A stretch of DNA of 5,150 nucleotides, taken from an uncultured Neisseriaceae bacterium. Its GTDB lineage: Bacteria > Pseudomonadota > Gammaproteobacteria > Burkholderiales > UBA11063. Position 1 is the stretch's first letter; every line of letters starts with the position of its first letter. Of this stretch, positions 1 to 4,570 are shown piece by piece. The notes beneath the pieces are model-generated. The model did not search any database, was not told the DNA's origin, and saw nothing but the letters and a program-made list of their open reading frames with translations. A program made the translations under genes and the position numbers. The DNA lies in contig CAITEL010000342.1 in the NCBI GenBank assembly GCA_903891375.1, positions 1-5,150 of the forward strand. The letters are read 5' to 3'.

Positions 1-87
1 GATAGATTAATCGGACAAATAATTGATATACAAATTACTGAAAGTTTACCTAATTCACTCCGAGGTGAAATCGTAATCTCTGCATAA
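1..87 (+). CDS. miaB: C-terminal end of MiaB, tRNA-2-methylthio-N6-dimethylallyladenosine synthase (partial)
   Basis: Frame 1 is open from the first base to a TAA at 85-87 and encodes the last 28 residues of a protein. The segment ITESLPNSLRGEIV is the hallmark end of the TRAM domain in gammaproteobacterial MiaB (E. coli has a PNSLRGKVV-type segment at the same place). MiaB is a radical-SAM enzyme with two iron-sulfur clusters that adds a methylthio group to i6A37 of tRNAs reading UNN codons; the TRAM domain binds tRNA. Only the tail is visible, so the catalytic cysteines cannot be checked. The protein stops a few residues after the TRAM domain, shorter than in E. coli, where a further tail follows. 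The amidase start lies 35 bases downstream on the same strand, so read-through is possible; I see no clear terminator between them. Confidence 0.82.
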   Translation, partial: DRLIGQIIDIQITESLPNSLRGEIVISA

Positions 88-122
88 AGATCTAGATAAA
101 TATTATATTAAAGGTTTTTTTG

Positions 123-1784
123 ATGAAACTCATACTTTTATTATTAGCTTTAACATCTGTTGCTTTCGCAGATACTCCAACATTTGATGTTAATTCTTTT
201 TTAACTGTTTACCCTAACATTAAAAAAATTCAAACTGGGTTATCACAGCATAAATTTAGTTGCCAAGCACTGATTAAGGGCTATTTAGACCGAATTCGCT
301 TATACAACTTAAGTACATCGAATGACAATACACCACTTAATGCGATAACGCAAATAAATCCGCAAGCAGTTGCTGACGCCATAAATTTAGATACTAATGG
401 TGATAAATTTTCTTCTAAACCCTTATTTTGTATACCTGTAATTGTAAAAGATAATATTGATGTATCTGGTTTACGTACCTCTAGTGGTAGCTTAGGTTTA
501 ATTGGAACATATCCATTAAATGATGCTGAAATTGTAAAGAATATTAAAAAACAAGGTGGGATAATTATTGCAAAAAGCTCCATGGATGAACTAGCATCGG
601 GAATGGTCGGTGTTAGTAGTTTAAGCGGGCGAATTGGAAATGCATTTAATCCTAACTTTAACTCAGGTGGATCCAGTGGTGGTAGTGCCGTTAGCATTGC
701 GGCTGGGTTTTCTCCTTTAGCTATTGGAACTGACAATAGTGGATCTGTACGAATTCCTGCAGCGTATAATGGAATTTATGCACTACGACCCACTCATGGA
801 TTAATAAATTCTTTAGGCATTTTTCCACTAGGTAATATTGATGCTACAGCAGGGCCTATGGCAAATAATGTTATTGATTTGGCTAATCTACTCTCCATAA
901 TGACAAATAATAACATTAATTATACCCAAAATTTAAATAACCATAGTTTAAAAGAAAAACATTTCGCCATTATTAAAAGTGTAGCTGGAAAATCTATTTG
1001 GGATGGAATGCCTCTTTCTATTACAACAATATACAAAAATATTGAAACTAATTTGAAAAAAGAAGGTGTCATAATTAGTGAAATTACCCTGCCTAAATAT
1101 AATTTGATTAGAAATAATAATATGGCTGGGACAATTGAAGACGTTAATGCGTATTTTATTAATAATCATACAATTAGTGCTATTGATAATTTTGCAGCAA
1201 TTTGCACCAGTGAGACTAGAGCATATGGGAAACCGCTTGATTGTGCAAAATTTATTAAAAGCGTTAAATCAAAGCAAAGTACAGAATATCAACAAGCAAT
1301 CAACACAATTACTAAAAACCAAGAATACATAACCAATGTTATGCAAGAAAACCACCTAGATGGTTTAATTCTACCTAGCGGTAGCGTTGGAACTGCCAGT
1401 AACACCAAAACTATTGGAACACAATCGGTAATAGCATCAAATAGTGGCTTACCTGAAATTACGTTCCCAGTTGCTCAATACAATGGATTACCTGTTGGGT
1501 TAGAGATTATTAGTACAAAAAACTCAGAAAGTCAATTACTTAATTATGCATTTTCTTATCAAGAAAAATACTACTCTTTTAAAGCACCAGAATTAAATAC
1601 TGACACACAATTTAAGAATTGGAATATTGCCAAATTAAATCTGCTCTATATGCTAATTGGTAAAATTAGTTATGAATCAATTATTAAGCCGAACAATAAA
1701 AACGACATAGCCACTAGCCAAGCTAGAGGAATAACCCAAAAGGCAATTACTATGCTTAACAATGGTATGTATATTTTAAAATAA
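123..1784 (+). CDS. Secreted amidase-signature (AS) family amidohydrolase
   Basis: A 553-residue serine amidohydrolase of the amidase-signature family (GatA, fatty-acid amide hydrolase and peptide amidase relatives). The start is the ATG at 123, with AAAGG at 110-114 eight bases upstream; the TTG at 120 in the same frame is less likely. Residues 1-16 form a short signal peptide (one Lys, a Leu-rich core, then VAFA before Asp17), so the enzyme probably acts in the periplasm or outside. The Ser-cisSer-Lys triad is complete: Lys109 in VIVKDNID, Ser184 in GGSSGGSA and Ser208 in GTDNSGSVRIPA. The spacings of 75 and 24 residues match GatA. The four cysteines (47, 103, 361, 374) could form disulfides after export. 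About 60 residues follow the usual family end (near YQEKYYSFKAPE) and match nothing I know. The substrate is unknown: a peptide or small amide is plausible. It is not GatA itself, because it is exported and no gatB or gatC is nearby. A broad 'amidase' label is safe; anything finer is a guess. Confidence 0.93.
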   Translation: MKLILLLLALTSVAFADTPTFDVNSFLTVYPNIKKIQTGLSQHKFSCQALIKGYLDRIRLYNLSTSNDNTPLNAITQINPQAVADAINLDTNGDKFSSKPLFCIPVIVKDNIDVSGLRTSSGSLGLIGTYPLNDAEIVKNIKKQGGIIIAKSSMDELASGMVGVSSLSGRIGNAFNPNFNSGGSSGGSAVSIAAGFSPLAIGTDNSGSVRIPAAYNGIYALRPTHGLINSLGIFPLGNIDATAGPMANNVIDLANLLSIMTNNNINYTQNLNNHSLKEKHFAIIKSVAGKSIWDGMPLSITTIYKNIETNLKKEGVIISEITLPKYNLIRNNNMAGTIEDVNAYFINNHTISAIDNFAAICTSETRAYGKPLDCAKFIKSVKSKQSTEYQQAINTITKNQEYITNVMQENHLDGLILPSGSVGTASNTKTIGTQSVIASNSGLPEITFPVAQYNGLPVGLEIISTKNSESQLLNYAFSYQEKYYSFKAPELNTDTQFKNWNIAKLNLLYMLIGKISYESIIKPNNKNDIATSQARGITQKAITMLNNGMYILK

Positions 1785-1969
1785 TAATTATTTATGTGAA
1801 TAGCTTTTTGATACTACTTGTTAAAGAAGCTTGTTCAATTCATTCACCATAGTTTGTAACAGTGTCGTGACAAGGCCACGATGAATTATACCCAAAGAGA
1901 TTAAACCTATATAGGGCATTCTTATACTAGGATAACAATGCCTGCGATAAAACCCAAATTTTGAGCGCA
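1785..1969. other. Intergenic region between converging genes, no gene supported
   Basis: 185 bases separate the stop of the amidase from the stop of the FAH-family gene. Convergent genes normally share a terminator here, but no strong hairpin with a T tract is visible. Weak structures are agcttttt (1802-1809) pairing with aaagaagct (1823-1831), with a long loop and no T tract; tcgtg/cacga around 1864-1881; and the 10-bp palindrome cctatatagg at 1906-1915. Positions 1841-1970 are about 39 percent G+C (51 of 130 bases), a little richer than the genes around them, which is odd for a spacer. On the minus strand a 55-codon ORF runs from 1988 to 1821, overlapping the FAH 3' end. It has no ribosome-binding site or family match I can defend. 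The stretch may be decayed coding sequence or an intergenic repeat. Confidence 0.5.
1802..1831. terminator. Weak stem-loop, possible bidirectional terminator
   Basis: Eight base pairs, one of them G-U, can form between 1802-1809 (agcttttt) and 1824-1831, with a 14-base loop. It lies 18 bases past the amidase stop, where a terminator would be expected between converging genes. The loop is large and no T run follows on either strand, so it is poor as an intrinsic terminator. Confidence 0.2.
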
Positions 1970-2596
1970 CTAAGTAGTATAGCTCCATGTTATTGTATAC
2001 TGATGATTTGCAATTTCTACTACACCAATGGAACCACGATTAACTTTACCAACACCTGAGGGTGTACCAGTAAACAAAATGTCACCAGCACATAGTGGAA
2101 AAAACGCACTGGCATGCACAATTAAATCTATCGGATTAAATAGCATATTACTACCAGATGAACTTTGTTTTAACTCATTATCTAAGGTAAAATTAAAATC
2201 AGCATTAAGAAAACTTAAATCTGAAGTTTCTATCCAAGGTCCTATAATACATGCATCAGGAAACACTTTACTAATCGTCCATGGATGACCATTGGATTTT
2301 AAAATAGCCTGTTCTTTTCTTAAAGTCATTTCTAAACCAATAGTATACGCATCAATCATATTGGACGCCTCCTCATGTGATAATTTATATCCGCCCTTAG
2401 ATAACCTTAAAATTAATTCACATTCATAATGTAATTCTTGCTCTGGGAAAAAAGCATTTACTCTATCACCCCAAGCAGTGCAATATTTAACCACACTGGC
2501 TGGCTTCAAAAAAATTACTGGCTCAGTAACTGGTTTATCACCCAACTCCAACATATGATCTTGATAATTTTTGCCAAAACAGATAATTTTGTCCAT
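1970..2596 (-). CDS. Fumarylacetoacetate hydrolase family protein (FAHD1/YcgM-like acylpyruvase)
   Basis: A 208-residue single-domain FAH-fold enzyme close in layout and length to FAHD1 and E. coli YcgM, which are metal-dependent enzymes of the cytosol or mitochondrion that hydrolyse acylpyruvates or decarboxylate oxaloacetate. Visible signatures in order are CFGKNYQDHMLEL (His14 and Glu17 match the FAHD1 catalytic His-Glu pair), EPVIFLKP (25-32), HYECELILRL with metal ligands Glu58 and Glu60, HPWTISKVF with Lys110, and the C-terminal GDILFTGTPSGVG (171-183). The third metal ligand is usually Asp in a [LN]D[ML]T motif; here it is Glu89 in GLEMTLRKEQ, and the normal RDVQ-like stretch after it has become RKEQ. 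The substitution is conservative, so activity may be kept, but it is unusual. A good ribosome-binding site (AGGAGA, 2606-2601) precedes the ATG, and the gene starts 12 bases after the peroxidase stop, so the two are almost certainly cotranscribed. The exact substrate cannot be read from sequence. Confidence 0.92.
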   Translation of the reverse strand: MDKIICFGKNYQDHMLELGDKPVTEPVIFLKPASVVKYCTAWGDRVNAFFPEQELHYECELILRLSKGGYKLSHEEASNMIDAYTIGLEMTLRKEQAILKSNGHPWTISKVFPDACIIGPWIETSDLSFLNADFNFTLDNELKQSSSGSNMLFNPIDLIVHASAFFPLCAGDILFTGTPSGVGKVNRGSIGVVEIANHQYTITWSYTT

Positions 2597-2608
2597 AAAG
2601 TCTCCTAG

Positions 2609-3100
2609 TTATTTTATTTTAATAATTTTTTGAATTATTGATTCTAATTTTAATGGTTCAAATTGTGGAGGGTATCTTTTAATTACAATCCCATTACTAT
2701 CAAGCAAAAACTTAGTAAAATTCCATTTAATGCGTTGCGTAAAGAAAATCCCACGTGCCTCTTTCTTTAAGTATTGATAGATTGGATGAGCATTTGTCCC
2801 ATTCACCTCAATTTTATCCATCAATCTAAATGTAACATTGTAATTTAAACTACAGAATTGCTTAATTTCATTAAAATCACTAGGCTCTTGGTGACCAAAT
2901 TGATTACACGGGAACGCAATTATTTCTAATCCGCCAGCATGATATTTTTTGTATAGTTCCTCCAACTGTGCATACTGCTTAGTAAATCCACATTTACTTG
3001 CTGTATTAACTATAAGTATCACTTTACCTTTTAAGGTTGCAAAATTTAATATATTACCGTCAATATCTTTAGCTGAGAAATTATATATAGAAACTGACAT
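2609..3100 (-). CDS. Glutathione peroxidase family, thioredoxin-type, cysteine form
   Basis: A 163-residue protein of the usual length for bacterial BtuE/Gpx peroxidases, which reduce hydrogen peroxide and lipid or alkyl hydroperoxides in the cytoplasm. The catalytic set is complete: Cys37 in NTASKCGFT, Gln71 in FPCNQFGHQEP, and Trp126-Asn127 in IKWNFTKFL. The active-site residue is an ordinary Cys, not selenocysteine. Cys83 in KQFCSLNYNVTF sits where the resolving cysteine is found in plant and bacterial enzymes, which in practice use thioredoxin rather than glutathione; Cys65 is the third conserved cysteine. The subunit-interface loop of tetrameric animal enzymes is absent, so a monomer is likely. 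A ribosome-binding site, AGGAAG (3114-3109), lies eight bases before the ATG. It is the middle gene of the reverse operon, 40 bases after waaF and 12 before the FAH-family gene. No OxyR-like site was recognised. Confidence 0.95.
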   Translation of the reverse strand: MSVSIYNFSAKDIDGNILNFATLKGKVILIVNTASKCGFTKQYAQLEELYKKYHAGGLEIIAFPCNQFGHQEPSDFNEIKQFCSLNYNVTFRLMDKIEVNGTNAHPIYQYLKKEARGIFFTQRIKWNFTKFLLDSNGIVIKRYPPQFEPLKLESIIQKIIKIK

Positions 3101-3140
3101 TTTAAATTCTTCCTAAAAAATTAAATTAAAAATTATCACT

Positions 3141-4166
3141 TTATTTATTCTCTACTATCCGTGCATATACAACATCTGGTGTAACCAGCATTAAGCAATG
3201 ATAATGACCGTACCTACAGGTACGTTGAAAACATGGAGAACAACTAAGGGGTACTTGAATAATCTGTGCTTTTGAAGATAATGGAGGAGTGAAATTAGGT
3301 GATGAAGAACCATATATCGCAATTACTTTTGTACCAACAGCAGCAGCGACATGCATTAACCCTGAGTCATTAGTAACAACTGCATGACACATGGCTAAGA
3401 TATCCACCGAATCTTCTAGACTAGTCTGACCACATAAATTAAATATGCCCGTACTAACGTCAAGTTTACTTATAATAAAATTACCCAGACCTTCATCTTT
3501 CTTAGAACCAAGAATTAACACTATATATCCATCATCTATTAGCAACGTTGCTAATTGTGCAAAATATGCAGGCCACCATCTTTTGGCTGGCCCAAATTCT
3601 GCCGCTGGACAAAAAGCCACTATTTTTTTTGTAGTATCAATAGCAAATTTTTCTATTAATTCACATTGGTTTTGAATATCTTTATTTAAAGTCGGAAAAT
3701 CTATTTTATATGGTTTATTACCTTTATTAGCCAAAGCACAAAACCTATCTATCATACGTGGTAAAAATGTTTTATTTAATTTATAAATATCATTAATTAA
3801 ACCATATCTAAACTCGCCAATAAAACCTGTTCTTTGTTTAATCCCTGCAAAAAACGGCATTATGGCAGATTTTAACGAATTCGGTAATATTATTACTTGA
3901 TTATATTTACGTTTTCTTAAACTAAACCCGCACAATATTCGTTTTAGAAGTGCAACGCTACCAGAAGGAAAAGGATTTTCAATTACATCGCTCACTTCAT
4001 CCATTCGCCACAGTAAACCTTTAGTCCAACTATTTGCAAAAACATCTAACTCTACGTTATCACCATAGTGCTTTTTTAAAGCTTTAAATAATGTTTGACT
4101 CATAACCAAATCACCAACCCATGCTGGGGCTATTATTAGCACTTTATATTTTTTACATTGTTCCAT
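3141..4166 (-). CDS. waaF: ADP-heptose:LPS heptosyltransferase II
   Basis: A 341-residue GT-B glycosyltransferase of family GT9, matching E. coli WaaF (RfaF) along its whole length. It adds the second L-glycero-D-manno-heptose to the inner core of lipopolysaccharide on the cytoplasmic face of the inner membrane, using ADP-heptose. Diagnostic segments are IIAPAWVGDLVMSQ with the catalytic Asp19, ILPNSLKSAIMPFFAGI (93-109), RTGFIGEFRYGLIND (112-126), CPAAEFGPAKRWW with Lys195 (186-198), and VTNDSGLMHVAAA (264-276), which contacts the ADP moiety. The C-terminus carries Cys309, 312, 317 and 324 in the CSPCFQRTC...HYHC arrangement common in WaaF outside the enterics. The ATG at 4166 gives a short N-terminal extension (EQCKKYK) before the beta strand. 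Its ribosome-binding site is weak (GGATAC at 4180-4175). It heads the apparent waaF-gpx-FAH operon. Its presence implies a heptose-containing LPS core; the WaaC and ADP-heptose genes would lie elsewhere. Confidence 0.95.
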   Translation of the reverse strand: MEQCKKYKVLIIAPAWVGDLVMSQTLFKALKKHYGDNVELDVFANSWTKGLLWRMDEVSDVIENPFPSGSVALLKRILCGFSLRKRKYNQVIILPNSLKSAIMPFFAGIKQRTGFIGEFRYGLINDIYKLNKTFLPRMIDRFCALANKGNKPYKIDFPTLNKDIQNQCELIEKFAIDTTKKIVAFCPAAEFGPAKRWWPAYFAQLATLLIDDGYIVLILGSKKDEGLGNFIISKLDVSTGIFNLCGQTSLEDSVDILAMCHAVVTNDSGLMHVAAAVGTKVIAIYGSSSPNFTPPLSSKAQIIQVPLSCSPCFQRTCRYGHYHCLMLVTPDVVYARIVENK

Positions 4167-4186
4167 TTACAGCAGTATCCATCCGT

Positions 4187-4216
4187 TTTATAAAATTAGC
4201 AAGTTAATTTGGTCAT
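4187..4216 (-). promoter_or_regulatory. Candidate sigma-70 promoter for waaF operon
   Basis: On the minus strand a TATAAA -10 box (4192-4187, 5 of 6 consensus) lies 18 bases after ATGACC (4216-4211, 4 of 6). Transcription would start near 4180, leaving a leader of about 14 bases before the waaF ATG, enough for the weak GGATAC ribosome-binding site. The promoter would lie inside the tail of the decayed DUF4143 gene. In AT-rich DNA such matches arise often by chance. Confidence 0.3.
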
Positions 4217-4384
4217 ATCTTCTAGACCTAATAGATAAGCAACTAAACTTTCTTTGTTTAATATACCACCAATTCTACCTGCACATAGTTTAACAAACTT
4301 TTGAAATAAAGAAATATCTTTAATATTTATGCATTGTACAATATTGGAATATGACTCCCGATATTGTACAATGCATATCACCAT
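4196..4384 (-). pseudogene. Decayed fragment of a DUF4143 AAA+ ATPase with internal deletion
   Basis: The frame encodes 62 residues. Residues 19-45 (INIKDISLFQKF, then CAGRIG and ILNKES) match the start of the DUF4143 region of bacterial AAA+ ATPases, whose usual form is NIxDLSxFxxFLRLLAGRxGQLLNxSSL. Residues 47-60 (VAYLLGLEDMTKL) match a different segment of the same family, normally several dozen residues further on (TGLAAYLLGIE...QL...HPLRG). The helix-turn-helix-like part in between is missing, so an in-frame deletion has joined them near 4246. The whole ATPase domain (Walker A and B) upstream and everything after the HPLRG region downstream are also absent. Residues 1-18 lie in the inverted repeat at 4328-4377 and do not look like the family. 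No ribosome-binding site is evident. These ATPases are often of unknown role and are frequently decayed in intracellular bacteria. The fragment is very unlikely to be functional. Confidence 0.72.
4328..4377. repeat. Long near-perfect inverted repeat, about 20-bp stem, 10-base loop
   Basis: The 17 bases at 4328-4344 are the exact reverse complement of 4361-4377. The stem extends inward by one G-T pair (4345/4360) and two G-C pairs (4346-4347/4358-4359), leaving a loop at 4348-4357. Each arm contains the self-palindromic 10-mer ATTGTACAAT (4333-4342 and 4363-4372), with centres 30 bp apart, about three helical turns. No T run follows on either strand, so it is not a standard terminator. It could be an end structure of the adjoining TnpB element, a MITE or REP-type repeat, or paired operator sites. 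A chance origin is very unlikely given the length of the perfect match. Confidence 0.9.
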
Positions 4385-4418
4385 GAACGCAAATATAAAT
4401 CATGCTAATTTAAAATCA

Positions 4419-4432
4419 ATGGGCAAACCCAT
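4419..4432. repeat. Small hairpin ATGGG-CAAA-CCCAT
   Basis: A 5-bp perfect stem with a 4-base loop stands out by its G/C content in very AT-rich DNA. It lies upstream of tnpB and could be a subterminal hairpin at the left end of the element. A modest T-rich stretch follows on the plus strand (cttattttta), so a weak terminator is also possible. Confidence 0.3.
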
Positions 4433-4497
4433 ACTTATTTTTATGCTTATATTTTGAAAATTATCGTATCGTATTTAACATAAATAAAAAATTTGTC

Positions 4498-4570
4498 AAT
4501 CACAAAATAAATCACACATTTTAACTTTTTTTGATGTTTTAGTTTATTGTGTGATATATATTAGTGTGAT
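4498..4570. promoter_or_regulatory. Cluster of four ATCACA/TGTGAT motifs around the tnpB start
   Basis: AATCACA occurs directly at 4498-4504 and 4510-4516, 12 bp apart. The reverse complement TGTGAT occurs at 4550-4555 and 4565-4570, 15 bp apart. The inner pair extends to a perfect 8-bp inverted repeat, ATCACACA (4511-4518) against TGTGTGAT (4548-4555). The last copy overlaps the GTG start codon, and the third overlaps a candidate -10 box. The arrangement could be a binding array or part of the transposon end. It does not form a proper CRP site, because the half-site spacing is wrong. Confidence 0.4.
4531..4560 (+). promoter_or_regulatory. Candidate promoter for tnpB, possibly leaderless
   Basis: TTGATG (4531-4536, 4 of 6 to the -35 consensus) is followed after 18 bases by TATATA (4555-4560, 4 of 6). 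Transcription would then start near 4566-4568, at or inside the GTG chosen as the tnpB start. That would explain why no ribosome-binding site is visible. The AT-rich setting makes this tentative. Confidence 0.3.

Noticed and set aside
281..736. 151-codon minus-strand ORF inside the amidase gene
   Set aside because: It lies wholly opposite the amidase catalytic core, has no recognisable family or ribosome-binding site, and is explained by codon bias of the real gene.
948..1332. Further ORFs inside the amidase (948-1169 minus, 1135-1332 plus)
   Set aside because: Both are shadows of the conserved amidase frame with low-complexity translations and no start signals.
1864..1881. tcgtg/cacga stem-loop as a terminator
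   Set aside because: The stem is only 5 bp and no T run follows.
1906..1915. Palindrome cctatatagg
   Set aside because: A 10-bp palindrome of mostly A/T centre is expected by chance in such DNA, and there is no nearby promoter context.
2028..2288. 86-codon plus-strand ORF opposite the FAH-family gene
   Set aside because: The opposite strand is convincingly coding; this translation matches no family.
3445..3675. 76-codon plus-strand ORF opposite waaF
   Set aside because: It overlaps the best-conserved part of waaF, so it is a shadow.
4328..4377. Large palindrome as an intrinsic terminator
   Set aside because: The stem is long enough, but neither side is followed by a T run and no intact gene ends next to it on either strand.
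4385..4565. CRISPR array, tRNA or tnpA gene upstream of tnpB
   Set aside because: There are no regularly spaced repeats of CRISPR size, no tRNA-like cloverleaf, and no open frame with Y1 or serine recombinase motifs.
4498..4570. TGTGA motifs as CRP sites
   Set aside because: A CRP site needs TGTGA-N6-TCACA; here the halves face the wrong way or are about 30 bases apart.
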